A stretch of DNA of 64,000 nt from DASVFB01 sp963766345 (GCA_963766345.1 CAVXZL010000008.1:310001-374000); one strand, 5' to 3'. Shown: positions 33,618 through 42,589, counted from the first letter of the stretch. The notes: a model not told the origin generated them from the sequence alone. Made by a program: numbers and translations.

Positions 33618-34042
33618 TCGTGTTGCGACAGCCATTCGATCGCCTCCTTGTATCCGTCGGGGCCTTTGCCGATCACCCGATGCGCCACGACGTCGGAGAT
33701 CACCGACGTGCGGCGCCACTCCTCGCGCTCGTCGATGTTGGAGAGGTGGACCTCGACGATCGGTGCGTCGAACAGCTCGAGCGCCTCGCGGATCGCGTAG
33801 CTGTAATGCGTCCACGCGGCCGGGTTGACGATCACGCCGTCGGCCCAGTCGAGCGCCTCGTGGATCCAGTTGACGTACTCGCCCTCGCTGTTCGTCTGCT
33901 TGCACTGCGCGCTCGAGTCCACGTCTCGCGCCCACTGGTAGATCTTCGATTCGAGCTCGCCGAGGGACAGTCCCCCGTACATGTCAGGATCGCGGCGTCC
34001 GACGACGTCGAGGTTCACGCCGTTGAGCACGAGGATGCGCAT
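33614..34042 (-). CDS. aroQ: 3-dehydroquinate dehydratase, type II
   Basis: Third step of the shikimate pathway. The 142-residue protein has the type II signatures ILVLNGVNLDVVGRRDP (with the flexible-loop Arg), MYGGLS, NPAAWTHYSYAIREAL, and EVHLSNIDEREEWRRTSV. Type II enzymes are dodecamers with a catalytic Tyr; here the usual LGxREPxxYG reads VGRRDPDMYG, keeping Arg and Tyr. Nine bases separate it from aroKB. Confidence 0.94.
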   Translation of the reverse strand: MRILVLNGVNLDVVGRRDPDMYGGLSLGELESKIYQWARDVDSSAQCKQTNSEGEYVNWIHEALDWADGVIVNPAAWTHYSYAIREALELFDAPIVEVHLSNIDEREEWRRTSVISDVVAHRVIGKGPDGYKEAIEWLSQHE

Positions 34043-34051
34043 CGCGGGAAT

Positions 34052-35425
34052 CTACCCCGCGATCAGCTCGTCGAGCGCGGCGCGCACGTCGCGCTCCGGC
34101 AGCTTCGTCTCGAAGCCGCCGTCGTCGCCGAGCAGGATCACGCGGAGCGGGCCCTTCTTGTCCCGCTGCAGGGCGTCCCACGCGCGTTCGCGGTCGACGC
34201 GCACGCGTTCGGGCCTGAGGACGTCCTGCACGGCATCGGTCTCGCGCACCGAGAGCCGCAACGCCGCGAGGAGGCCGAGTGCCACCGCGCGACCGTGCGG
34301 AAGGTCGTAGCCCGCCGCGGACTCGAGCGCGTGCGCGAACGTGTGCCCGAGGTTGAGCACGTGCCTCGGTCCGTCGTCGTGCGGGTCGCGGAGGCAGACG
34401 GCCGACTTGAACGCGGCGCAGCGGCGAACGAGCTCCGCGTCGGGCAGCTCCCAGAGCGGCTCGCCGGCGAGCAGTCCGGTCTTCACGACCTCGGCCATGC
34501 CGTTCAGCCGCTCGTCCGCGCTCAGCGTCTCGAGCAGCGTCGGGTCGATCACCGTGCGCGCCGGCCAGTGGAATGCGCCGACGAGGTTCTTGCCCTCCGG
34601 CAGGTCGACCGCGGTCTTGCCGCCGATCGCCGCGTCGACCTGACCGATCAGCGTCGTCGGCACCGGCGCCCACGGGATGCCGCGGAGGTACGTCGCAGCG
34701 GTGAAGCCGGCGGCGTCCGTGAGCGAACCGCCGCCGAGCGCGACGATCGTCCCGTCGCGTCCGAGGCGGAGCGAGCGCCACAGGCGCTCGACTTCCGCGA
34801 TCTGCTTCGCCGGCTCGCCCGACGGCAGCTCGTGCGTCTCGGCGAACGAAAACGCCATCTGCGTGTCGGCGCCGTGGATGCCGCTGACGACAGGCTCGGT
34901 GACGAGCGCCGCCGGCGGTGCGACGAACTCGGCGAGCCGCTCGAGGGCTCCCACCTCGACGTGCACTCCGGCCGCGGCGAGGATCGCGTCGTCGGCGTCG
35001 CGCGCGCGTGCGACTGCGACCTCGGCGTACAGAGGCTGCCGTAGCTCGTAGCGCCGGCGGAACTCCGCCTCGTCCGTCGCGAGCGGACGCTCGCTGCCGC
35101 GGGCACGTTCCCATGCCGTCTCCAGCTCGACGTCGAGCAGAACGACGAGCGCGTCGCGGAGCAGATCGCGAACGTCCGGCGTCTCGACGGCGCCGCCGCC
35201 GATCGCGATCACGGCAGCGGGGCCGCGCAGCGCATCGGCAACCGCGTTCGCCTCGATCTCCCGGAAGCGCGGCTCGTCGGCGGGCAAGAGGCTCGTGTCG
35301 AGGGTCGCGTCGGTGTCGACGAAGTCGCGGCCGAGGTGACGCGCAACCTCTCGACCGACGGTCGTCTTGCCCGCGCCCATGAAGCCGACGAGGACGAGGT
35401 GCCGGTCTAGCGCGTGCGCCGCCAC
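34052..35425 (-). CDS. aroKB: Fused shikimate kinase / 3-dehydroquinate synthase
   Basis: One polypeptide of 457 residues. The shikimate kinase half (to about 160) has Walker A GFMGAGKTTVGREVARHLG, DFVDTDATLD, RFREIEANAV, IAIGGGAVETP and the lid Arg in ERPLATDEAEFRRR. The dehydroquinate synthase half has ALGGGSLTDAAGFTAATYLR, PTTLIGQVDAAIGGKTAVDL and HVLNLGHTFAHALES. It catalyses pathway steps 2 and 5. GTG at 35425 overlaps the aroC end by 19 bases. The open frame reaching 36223 is a shadow of aroC. No stop or start codon lies at the domain joint, so the fusion is real in this sequence. Confidence 0.92.
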   Translation of the reverse strand: MAAHALDRHLVLVGFMGAGKTTVGREVARHLGRDFVDTDATLDTSLLPADEPRFREIEANAVADALRGPAAVIAIGGGAVETPDVRDLLRDALVVLLDVELETAWERARGSERPLATDEAEFRRRYELRQPLYAEVAVARARDADDAILAAAGVHVEVGALERLAEFVAPPAALVTEPVVSGIHGADTQMAFSFAETHELPSGEPAKQIAEVERLWRSLRLGRDGTIVALGGGSLTDAAGFTAATYLRGIPWAPVPTTLIGQVDAAIGGKTAVDLPEGKNLVGAFHWPARTVIDPTLLETLSADERLNGMAEVVKTGLLAGEPLWELPDAELVRRCAAFKSAVCLRDPHDDGPRHVLNLGHTFAHALESAAGYDLPHGRAVALGLLAALRLSVRETDAVQDVLRPERVRVDRERAWDALQRDKKGPLRVILLGDDGGFETKLPERDVRAALDELIAG

Positions 35426-36483
35426 GGGATGCGCTCGAGGTACGCGCGCCAGGCGCCGACGAAGTCGCCGAGCGCGTCGCCGCCGAACTTCTCGCGCGCC
35501 GCGCGCGCGAGCTCGAACGCGACGGCGGCTTCCGCGACAACGGCGAGCGCCTCGACCGCCGCGACGTCGCTTCGCTCGACGAGCGCCTGGCCTTGGTCGC
35601 CCGTCTCCAGGTCGACGGACGCGAGCGGCTTCATGAGCGTCGGCAGCGGCTTCATGGCGGCGCGCACGACGATCTCCTCGCCGTTCGACACACCGGCCTC
35701 GATCCCGCCGGCGCGGTTCGTCTCGCGCACGTAGCCGTCGACGATCTCGTCGTGCGCCTCGGAGCCGCGGAGCCCGGCGAGCGCGAAGCCGTCGCCGATC
35801 TCGACGCCCTTGACCGCCTGGATGCCCATCAGCGCGGCGGCGAGCCGTGCGTCGAGCCGCGTGTCGCGGGAGGCGTACGAGCCGAGCCCCGGCGGCACGC
35901 CGCGCGCGCGCACCTCGACGACGCCGCCGACGGTATCGCGCTCGGCGCGCGCCTCGTCGATCCGGCGCTGCAAGTCCTCCTCGTCGTGGGCGGCGCCCGA
36001 GACCTCGACGTCGATCGCCACAAGCAACGCCTTCGCGACCGCTCCCGCGGCGACGATCACGGCGGTGTGGCGCGCGCTCGCGCGCTCGAGCGCGTCGCGC
36101 GTGTCGTCGAGGCCGTACTTGAGCGCGCCGGCGAGATCGGCGTGACCGGGCCGCGGCAGCGTCACCGGCTTCGTGCCCTTGCCGGTCCGCTCGCCCTCCG
36201 GGGGCCACGGGCTCATCCCCCACGTCCAGTTCTTGTGGTCGCGGTTCCGGACGACGAGCGCGAGCGGCGTGCCGAGCGTGCGCCCGTGACGCAGCCCCGC
36301 GAGCACCTCCACCTCGTCCGTCTCGATCTGCTGCCGCGGGCTGCGGCCGTAGCCCTGCTGGCGGCGCCGCAGGTCCGCGTTGACCGCGTCGCGGTCGAGA
36401 ACGAGCCCGGCCGGCAGGCCGCTGACGATCGCGACGAGCGCGGGCCCGTGCGACTCCCCTGCGGTCGTCAGAGACAACGTCAC
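35407..36483 (-). CDS. aroC: Chorismate synthase
   Basis: Last step of the shikimate pathway, needing reduced FMN. The 358-residue protein begins LSLTTAGESHGPALVAIVSG, has RRQQGYGRSPRQQIETDEVE, RPGHADLAGALKYG and DTRDALERASARHT, and later GIEAGVSNGEEIVVRAAMKP. All three chorismate synthase signatures are present. GTG at 36483 overlaps the aroE TGA as GTGA; the ATG further upstream lies inside aroE and is rejected. Confidence 0.95.
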   Translation of the reverse strand: MTLSLTTAGESHGPALVAIVSGLPAGLVLDRDAVNADLRRRQQGYGRSPRQQIETDEVEVLAGLRHGRTLGTPLALVVRNRDHKNWTWGMSPWPPEGERTGKGTKPVTLPRPGHADLAGALKYGLDDTRDALERASARHTAVIVAAGAVAKALLVAIDVEVSGAAHDEEDLQRRIDEARAERDTVGGVVEVRARGVPPGLGSYASRDTRLDARLAAALMGIQAVKGVEIGDGFALAGLRGSEAHDEIVDGYVRETNRAGGIEAGVSNGEEIVVRAAMKPLPTLMKPLASVDLETGDQGQALVERSDVAAVEALAVVAEAAVAFELARAAREKFGGDALGDFVGAWRAYLERIPWRRTR

Positions 36484-37178
36484 GGCGCAGAGCGTACGGC
36501 GTTCCGCATCACGTCGAGCGGCGCCGGGACTCCCGTCCACCGCTCGAACGACGCGGCGCCCTGACGCACGAGCACCTCGAGGCCGTCGATCACCGTCGCG
36601 CCGGCCGCGCGTGCCGCCGCGGCTGTTGCGCTCTCCGGGTACGGCAGGTCGACGAGCGTCTGCCCCTCGCGCAACTCGAACAACACCTCGCCCTTGACGG
36701 GTGTCGCGTGCACGACGAGGTCGGAGTCGTCGACCTCGGGGGGCCAGTCGCCGCGTCGCGAGAAGACACGCGCCTCGGGCACGGCAGCGGCGAACGCCCG
36801 CGCGGCACCACCGTCACCGACGATCGAGACACGTCCCAGGGACTGTCCCTCGGAGATGTCCAGCACGGCCGCGTCCGTGCTCGTCCCGACGATGCGCCCC
36901 TCCTCGAACACGAGCGTGTTCACCGACCCGGCGTCCACCTCGTCGCAGAGCTGTGCAGCCGCGAGCTTGTGCGGCGCCGTTACGTTCGCGCCGACGAAGC
37001 CTGCGGCCGCGAGCCCGCGCACAGCAGCTTCCAGTCGTTCCGGCGGAACGTCGAGCGCGACGTACGCCCAGTCGAGCCCGCGCGCCGCGAGGGCCGCGTT
37101 CTGCATGCGTGGCGAGAGGGAGTGCGCGACAGGGTGGCCGAGGAGCGCGACGAGTCGCGTCCTCGAGCTAATAGCCAT
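36480..37178 (-). CDS. aroE: Shikimate dehydrogenase (short form)
   Basis: NADPH-dependent reduction of 3-dehydroshikimate. Substrate site residues are in LLGHPVAHSLSPRMQNAAL and the catalytic Lys in NVTAPHKLA; the conserved Asp is in GTSTDAAVLD, where most family members have NTDGxG. The Rossmann part is short (SIVGDGGAARAFAAAVPEA). At 232 residues it is about 35-40 shorter than typical AroE, mainly in the NADP domain. ATG at 37178 is preferred; ATG at 37190 adds four residues. It overlaps the mltG stop by 11 bases. Confidence 0.88.
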   Translation of the reverse strand: MAISSRTRLVALLGHPVAHSLSPRMQNAALAARGLDWAYVALDVPPERLEAAVRGLAAAGFVGANVTAPHKLAAAQLCDEVDAGSVNTLVFEEGRIVGTSTDAAVLDISEGQSLGRVSIVGDGGAARAFAAAVPEARVFSRRGDWPPEVDDSDLVVHATPVKGEVLFELREGQTLVDLPYPESATAAAARAAGATVIDGLEVLVRQGAASFERWTGVPAPLDVMRNAVRSAP

Positions 37179-37980
37179 GCGCGTTCGCATAGTTCTGGAA
37201 GTCGCGGTAGCTCGACGTGAAGAAGTGATGGACGTGGTCGGGCTTGCGCACGAAGTAGAGGTAGTCGGCCTTCGCCGGGTGCGCGGCGGCCTTGATCGAC
37301 GCGAGCCCCGGGTTCGCGATCGGCGTCGGCGGCAGGCCGGCCCGGATCCTCGTGTTGTACGGATTGTCGCTTTGCAGCTGTGACTCGTGCAGCGACTCGG
37401 TCGGCGGGACGTTCAGCGCGTAGCGGATCGTGGAGTCCATGCCGAGCGGCATCCGGTTGTGCAGCCGGTTGTAGATCACCGCGGCGACGAGCGGTCGCTC
37501 CCGCGGCGCCTGCGCCTCCTTCTCGACCATCGACGCGATGATCAGCACGTCGTAGGGCGTCAGGTTCTTCTTGCGCGCGTAGCGGAGGCTGACCTTCACC
37601 CAGTTCTCGCCGAACGTCTCGAGCTGGTCGCGGACGAGCGTCTTCGTCGGCGTGCGCTTGAAGAAGTCGTACGTCGCCGGAAAGAGGAAGCCCTCGAACG
37701 GCTTGCGGCCGAAGCCCGGAACGCGCGCCTTCCCTGATGTGAGCCGGAGGTACGTGCGGGCCGAGAGCTTCGGCGAGACGTGGCGCTTCGCTCGCGCGAT
37801 CGCGTCGACGGCCGTCACGCGCTCCGCCATGTCGCGGCGCGTGAAGCCCTCGGGGAAGATGATCCGCAGCGGCTTCGGCGGCGGAGGCGGCGGAGGCGGT
37901 GCGGCCTGCTTCTTCTCCCCGCCGCTGCAGCCCGCGGCCGCGAGCGCGACACCCGCGAGGACGACAGCGAGGCGCCTCAC
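37168..37980 (-). CDS. mltG: MltG-like endolytic transglycosylase, lipoprotein form
   Basis: YceG-domain enzyme thought to end glycan strands during peptidoglycan synthesis. The catalytic region is IIASMVEKEAQAPRERPLVA with the conserved Glu, followed by YNRLHNRMPLGMDSTIRYAL and GLPPTPIANPGLASIKAA. Instead of the usual single membrane helix, the N-terminus has a lipobox-like signal (VLAGVALAAAGCSGG, Cys18), then a run of eight prolines, which would need EF-P. The GTG at 37980 overlaps the ruvX TGA as GTGA; a start at 38001 would spoil the signal peptide. Length 270 is short for the family. Confidence 0.88.
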   Translation of the reverse strand: MRRLAVVLAGVALAAAGCSGGEKKQAAPPPPPPPPKPLRIIFPEGFTRRDMAERVTAVDAIARAKRHVSPKLSARTYLRLTSGKARVPGFGRKPFEGFLFPATYDFFKRTPTKTLVRDQLETFGENWVKVSLRYARKKNLTPYDVLIIASMVEKEAQAPRERPLVAAVIYNRLHNRMPLGMDSTIRYALNVPPTESLHESQLQSDNPYNTRIRAGLPPTPIANPGLASIKAAAHPAKADYLYFVRKPDHVHHFFTSSYRDFQNYANAHGY

Positions 37981-38354
37981 GTGCGCGCGCCGCTCGACCA
38001 CTCGAGGTAGCTCGACAGCAGGTGCGCGGCGGCCTTCGCGTCGTCGCCGTCTGCGAGGACGCTCGTGAAGCGCTCGTCGTACGTCTCGACCGGAACCGTC
38101 ACGCGCTCGCGCAGCGCCTCGACGAACTCGTCGGTCGCATGGGCTTGCTCTCCGTGCTCGCCGCGGAGCGTCACGGGCATCCCGACGACGATCCGCTCCG
38201 GCGACTCACGCTCGATGACCGCGACGAGGAAGTCGAAGCCTGCTTCCGTCCCGGCTTTTTCGACGATGCACACCGGCCGCGCCAGGGTGCCCGTCGGATC
38301 GGAGACCGCGACGCCGGTGCGGGCCGCGCCGTAGTCGAGGGCCAGCACCTTCAC
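37977..38354 (-). CDS. ruvX: RuvX/YqgF, putative pre-16S rRNA nuclease or Holliday junction resolvase
   Basis: A 125-residue RNase H-fold protein: VKVLALDYGAARTGVAVSDP with the first catalytic Asp, ERIVVGMPVTLRGEHGEQ, and VETYDERFTSVLADGD. YqgF proteins process the 5' end of 16S rRNA in E. coli and have been proposed as Holliday junction resolvases. GTG at 38354 overlaps the alaS TGA as GTGA. The alaS-ruvX-mltG order is widely conserved. Confidence 0.92.
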   Translation of the reverse strand: MKVLALDYGAARTGVAVSDPTGTLARPVCIVEKAGTEAGFDFLVAVIERESPERIVVGMPVTLRGEHGEQAHATDEFVEALRERVTVPVETYDERFTSVLADGDDAKAAAHLLSSYLEWSSGART

Positions 38355-40885
38355 GAGTCGAGGGCGTCCGAGACCGCCTGCTTGCCCGCCGCAAGCGCGT
38401 CGCCGACGCCGTCGGGATTCTTCCCCCCCGCCTCCGCGAGGGTCGGCCTCCCGCCGCCCCCGCCGCCGATGTGCTTGCCGAGCTCGCGCACGAGTCGCGT
38501 CGCGTCGAGCCCGCGGCCGACGAGCGACTCGTCGAAGTTGACGACGAGGTACGGACGCCCGTCGTCGACCGACGCGACGATCGCGCCGTCGGCCTTCTCC
38601 TGCTTGCGCACGCGGTCCGACAAATCGCGGAGCGCGCCTCCCTTCAGCGCTGTGGCCTGGACGAGCACGACGCCGTTCACACGGTCGACGACCTGGAAGT
38701 CCGTTCCGGCTTCCGCGCGCGGCCGCTTCGCCTCCTTGCGCACGCGCTCGAGCTCGCCGCGCAGCTCCTCCGACTCGCGCGCGCGCTCGTGCAGCCACGC
38801 GTATGCCTCTCCGCTCGTCAGCGCCTCGATGCGGCGCGCACCCGAGCCGACCGAGCCCTCGGAGAGGATCGTGAACGCGCCGATCTCGGCCGTCGAGCGG
38901 ACGTGCGTGCCGCCGCAGAGCTCGCGCGAGTAACCGGGCACCTCGACGACGCGGACGACCTCGCCGTACTTCTCGCCGAAGAGCATCATCGCGCCGAGGT
39001 TCCGCGCCTCCTCGATCGGCGTCTCGAACGTGCGCACGGGCAGGTTCTCGAAGATCCTCTCGTTCACGCGCCGCTCGACCTCGACACGCTGCTCGTGCGT
39101 CAGCGCCTGCGGGTGCGTGAAGTCGAAGCGGAGCTTGTCCGGACGCACCGCGGAACCCGCCTGGCGCACGTGGTCGCCGAGCACGTCCTGCAGCGCCTTG
39201 TGCAGGAGGTGCGTCGCGGTGTGGTTCGCCATCGTCGGAAAGCGCGCGTTCCACGGCACGCCCGCGCGAACCCGGTCGCCCGCCGCAAAACCCGAGCCCT
39301 CGAGCAGGAGCGCCTGGTCCTCGTCGAAGCGATACGCATCGAGCAGCCGGGCGCGCGAGCCGCCCTCCTTCTCGATCCAACCGGCGTCGGTGACCTGGCC
39401 GCCGCCCGCGGGGTAGAACGGCGACTCGCGCAGCTTCGCGAGGAAGAGCCCGTCGCCGAGCTCTTCGAGCGCGCCGATCTGCGTGAGCACGTCGGTCTTC
39501 TCGTAACCGACGAACTCGCTGCGGAAGCCCGCGCTCGTGGCGAACTCCGCCGCGCGCTTCGCGCTGCCTCCGGCGACGCCCGCCCTCGAGATCTCCACAT
39601 GCCGTTGCATCAGCGCCGTGTACTCGTCCTCGTTGATCTCGAGCCCTCGCTCGCGCGCGAGCTCGATCGTCTGCTCGATCGGGAAGCCGTAGGTCGTCTG
39701 GAACTCGAAAGCGTCCTCGCCGGTGATGCGGCCCTTCGCCGCGGCTTCCTCGAAGAGCGCCATCCCGCGCTCGAGCGTGACCGCGAAGCGCTCCTCCTCT
39801 GCCGCGAGCAGGTCGTGGATCTCGCGCCGGTGCTCGACGAGCTCCGGGTACGCCTCGCCCATCTGCTCGATCACGGTGTCCGCGAGGGCCGGGAGGAACG
39901 GCGTCTCCATCCCGATGCGCAGTCCGTGCTGCGCCGCACGGCGGATGATCCTGCGCAGGACGTAGCCGCGCCCTTCGTTCGACGGCGTGACGCCCTCTCC
40001 GACGAGGAACGTCATCCCGCGACCGTGATCGGCGAGCACGCGGTGCGCCTTCGTCGCGTCGCGGGAGTCGCCGTACGCGACGCCCGACTTCGAAGCGATC
40101 CACTGCATGATCAGCTGGTAGCCGTCGGTGTCGTAGACCGACGGAACGCCCTGCGCGATCTGCGCGATGCGCTCGAGGCCGAGGCCCGTGTCGATGTTCT
40201 GCTTCGGCAGCGGAGTGAGCGTCCCGTCCGCATGCAGCTCGTAGGACATGAAGACGAGGTTCCAGAACTCGAGGAAGCGCTCGCAGCGCGTACAGCCCGG
40301 AAGGCAGTCGGGCTCGCCGCAGCCGTGCTCCTCGCCCAGGTCGTAGTAGATCTCGGAGTCGGGCCCGCACGGCCCCGGGCCGCCGACGCTCCAGAAGTTC
40401 TCGGACGACGGCAGCGGCACGATCCGCTCCGGCGGCATGCCGACCTCCTCCCAGAGCCGGATCGCGACGTCGTCCGGCCCGAGTTTCAGCTCCGGGTCGC
40501 CGGCGTGCACGCTCGCCCAGATGCGGTCCCAGTCGAGCTTCAGGTGCTCGAGCATGAACTCCTTTGCGTACTGGATCGCGCCTTCCTTGAAGTACTCGCC
40601 GAACGAGAAGTTGCCGAGCATCTCGAAGAACGTGAGGTGGAACGTGTCGAGGCCGACCTCGTCGATGTCGGGCGTGCGGAAGCACTTCTGGCAGGTCGCC
40701 GTCGTCGGCGCGGGCGGCGGCTCGCGGCCGAGGAAGTACGGCATCTGCGGCTGCATGCCGGCGCTCGTGAGCAGGGTCGATCGGTCGTCGGCGCGCGGGA
40801 TGAGCGACGCCGACGGCTGCCGCAGGTGTCCCTTCGACTCGAAGAACGAGAGGAACCCCTCGCGGATCTCGGCGGTCGTGCGCAT
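38351..40885 (-). CDS. alaS: Alanine--tRNA ligase
   Basis: An 844-residue class II synthetase with every expected part: catalytic core (FLSFFESKGHLRQPSASLIP, TFFEMLGNFSFGEYFK, FWSVGGPGPCGPDSEIYYDL), the tRNA-recognition helices, and the editing domain with zinc ligands HTATHLLH and CGGTH. A Gly-rich C-terminal domain (GKHIGGGGGGRPTLAEAGGK) closes the protein. A four-cysteine insert (CGEPDCLPGCTRC) is visible in the core. It is the first gene of the run leading to pepQ, and no T-box leader is visible upstream. Confidence 0.96.
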   Translation of the reverse strand: MRTTAEIREGFLSFFESKGHLRQPSASLIPRADDRSTLLTSAGMQPQMPYFLGREPPPAPTTATCQKCFRTPDIDEVGLDTFHLTFFEMLGNFSFGEYFKEGAIQYAKEFMLEHLKLDWDRIWASVHAGDPELKLGPDDVAIRLWEEVGMPPERIVPLPSSENFWSVGGPGPCGPDSEIYYDLGEEHGCGEPDCLPGCTRCERFLEFWNLVFMSYELHADGTLTPLPKQNIDTGLGLERIAQIAQGVPSVYDTDGYQLIMQWIASKSGVAYGDSRDATKAHRVLADHGRGMTFLVGEGVTPSNEGRGYVLRRIIRRAAQHGLRIGMETPFLPALADTVIEQMGEAYPELVEHRREIHDLLAAEEERFAVTLERGMALFEEAAAKGRITGEDAFEFQTTYGFPIEQTIELARERGLEINEDEYTALMQRHVEISRAGVAGGSAKRAAEFATSAGFRSEFVGYEKTDVLTQIGALEELGDGLFLAKLRESPFYPAGGGQVTDAGWIEKEGGSRARLLDAYRFDEDQALLLEGSGFAAGDRVRAGVPWNARFPTMANHTATHLLHKALQDVLGDHVRQAGSAVRPDKLRFDFTHPQALTHEQRVEVERRVNERIFENLPVRTFETPIEEARNLGAMMLFGEKYGEVVRVVEVPGYSRELCGGTHVRSTAEIGAFTILSEGSVGSGARRIEALTSGEAYAWLHERARESEELRGELERVRKEAKRPRAEAGTDFQVVDRVNGVVLVQATALKGGALRDLSDRVRKQEKADGAIVASVDDGRPYLVVNFDESLVGRGLDATRLVRELGKHIGGGGGGRPTLAEAGGKNPDGVGDALAAGKQAVSDALDS

Positions 40886-40905
40886 CGGCGAATTCTAGGT
40901 GCGGC

Positions 40906-41949
40906 TCAGCGGAGCTCGAACACACGTGCCGGACGATCGAACCGCTTGATCGTCAGCTCGCCGAGATCGCGCAAATCGAACTCGCTCGCCTCACCCTCGA
41001 GCAAGGCCTCGGTTGCATGCGAGACGAGGATCTGCCCCGCCGCGGCGATCTCGCACATGGAATAGCACCGAATTGCGGTCGAGCCGAGGTGCTTCGAGGC
41101 GAAGTCCATGACCCGGCCGGAGTGAACCGCCATTGCCGCGAGAAGCGGCTCGTCTCCGGGGAACCACGGCTCGCCGGCAAGCGCCTTGCCGAGGCCTATC
41201 GCGGCGCGAAGCGCGTCCGGCGGCCGGTCGAACGCGGCGAGCAGGTTGTCCGCGACGATCTCGAGCTCACGACCGCCGCTACGCCTGAACTCGGCGATGG
41301 CGAGCCGGTGCAATCTGCGCGCCGCGACGGACATGCGCTCGTCGCCGAAGGTTCGGATGGCCTCGCCCCAGCCCGAGACGTCGACCGCCAGCAGAGTCGT
41401 GATCGAGCCGGCGGGGTCGAGCGACTTGAGAGGCGGGAACTCCGACTCGAGTCCCGTCACGTCGAGCTGGAAGAGCCGCTGCGCGAGCAGGTCCTTGAGC
41501 CTGTGCTCACCGAGGTCCTGGAGCTGCACTCCTTCGACGCCGAGGTCCTCGACGATCCCCGCAGTCGCGTTGGAGAGGAGGATCTGGCCGCCGTGGCCGG
41601 CCGCGCAGATCCGAGCCGCTCGATGGACGCCGACACCCACGTAGCCCTCGTCGTCGACGTACGGCTCCGCGGTGTGCAGGCCCATCCGCACGCGTACCGA
41701 TCCGTCCGCCAGCGCGCGCTGGGCGTCGATCGCCGCCGCGACGGCGTCGCCCGCGCGCTCGAACGCGACGAAGAAACCGTCGCCCGCGGTGTCGATCTCG
41801 TGGCCGTCGTGCCGGGCGAAGGCGTCACGCAGGAGCTGCCGGTGCTCGCTGCGCATGCGTCCGAAGTCCGCGCCGAGCTCCCGCGCGAGATCGGTCGATC
41901 CCTCGATGTCCGTGAACAGGAACGTCACCGTTCCCTGCGGCAAGCTCAC
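40906..41949 (-). CDS. Tandem class III adenylate/guanylate cyclase (second domain degenerate)
   Basis: Residues 1 to about 165 form a class III cyclase catalytic domain: TVTFLFTDIEGSTDLARELG with metal Asp14, DTAGDGFFVAFERA with Asp57, and VGVGVHRAARICAAGHGGQ, where the usual Asn before the catalytic Arg is His. Residues about 183-347 repeat the fold (TTLLAVDVSGWGEAI with Asp190, IVADNLLAAFDRP, SMCEIAAAGQILVSHAT) but have lost the second metal Asp and the Asn-Arg motif. This predicts an internal C1-C2-like pair making cAMP or cGMP. No sensor or membrane domain is attached. It follows alaS on the same strand but reads toward it as the upstream gene. Confidence 0.82.
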   Translation of the reverse strand: MSLPQGTVTFLFTDIEGSTDLARELGADFGRMRSEHRQLLRDAFARHDGHEIDTAGDGFFVAFERAGDAVAAAIDAQRALADGSVRVRMGLHTAEPYVDDEGYVGVGVHRAARICAAGHGGQILLSNATAGIVEDLGVEGVQLQDLGEHRLKDLLAQRLFQLDVTGLESEFPPLKSLDPAGSITTLLAVDVSGWGEAIRTFGDERMSVAARRLHRLAIAEFRRSGGRELEIVADNLLAAFDRPPDALRAAIGLGKALAGEPWFPGDEPLLAAMAVHSGRVMDFASKHLGSTAIRCYSMCEIAAAGQILVSHATEALLEGEASEFDLRDLGELTIKRFDRPARVFELR

Positions 41950-42013
41950 GCGGCGATCGTCGCAGATCTGCAGACGTCAGTCCGGCGGCGGCTCCCTTCC
42001 CTCGATCGACCGA

Positions 42014-42589
42014 TCAGCAGTTGACCGGCACGTAGTACCGCACGAGAGAGCTTGCGCCGCACGGGCCGAAGCCCATCGCGCGCATGGTCCATTTCGGGTC
42101 GGTGCGGGGGCCCTCCAGCACGATCTGGTACGGGCGACTGCGGAGACGCACACGCTTGAACGTGTAGTACGTCGAGTTGCTCTTGTGGAGCGTCCGGACG
42201 AAGCCGCGCCGGGCGCGTTTCGGCAGGACGTCACGCCCGTTCGCGCAAATGCGTACACGGATACAGAACGCCGGTCCGCTCACGCTGTAGCCGACCAGCC
42301 CGCGGCGAGGTGCGAAGCACGCTCCGACGTACCCACCGTTTCCGTTGTACGTCATGGTGTAACGCGCGCACTTCACGCCCTTCCGGTTCGCGATGTACTG
42401 CGGTGAACGCAGGTAGCGCAGGGCTGCGGCGCGCGTCATGCCGAGGCGCAGCGGCCCGACCGAGCCGTCCCCGAGACGGATCGGGAAATACGTCGCGTTC
42501 TCACCGGCCGACGCGGCCGTCAGGCCGAGAGCGGCGCAGGGGAGCGCGCACGCGACGAGCGCGGCAGCAATGCGAATCGAGAGCTTCAC
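42014..42589 (-). CDS. Secreted cysteine-rich hypothetical protein
   Basis: A 191-residue exported protein. The GTG at 42589 overlaps the sigma-factor TGA as GTGA and starts a clear signal peptide (IRIAAALVACALPCAALGLT). The mature part begins with a GSVGPLRLGMTRAAALRYL motif, a repeat often seen in actinobacterial secreted proteins, followed by a Tyr/Cys-rich domain with at least five Cys (KCARY, GACF, FCIRVRICANG, GFGPCG, final VNC), suggesting disulfides. Function unknown. Being last in the sigma-factor operon, it may be part of the stress or envelope response. Confidence 0.7.
   Translation of the reverse strand: MKLSIRIAAALVACALPCAALGLTAASAGENATYFPIRLGDGSVGPLRLGMTRAAALRYLRSPQYIANRKGVKCARYTMTYNGNGGYVGACFAPRRGLVGYSVSGPAFCIRVRICANGRDVLPKRARRGFVRTLHKSNSTYYTFKRVRLRSRPYQIVLEGPRTDPKWTMRAMGFGPCGASSLVRYYVPVNC

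Noticed and set aside
34052..36223. Longer aroKB reading frame reaching 36,223
   Set aside because: The extra 266 codons overlap aroC in another frame and are Arg/Ala-rich; shikimate kinase similarity starts at about 35,405.
37868..37905. GGCGGCGGAGGCGGCGGAGGCGG repeat-like tract
   Set aside because: It encodes the proline linker of MltG on the minus strand and is not a separate repeat element.
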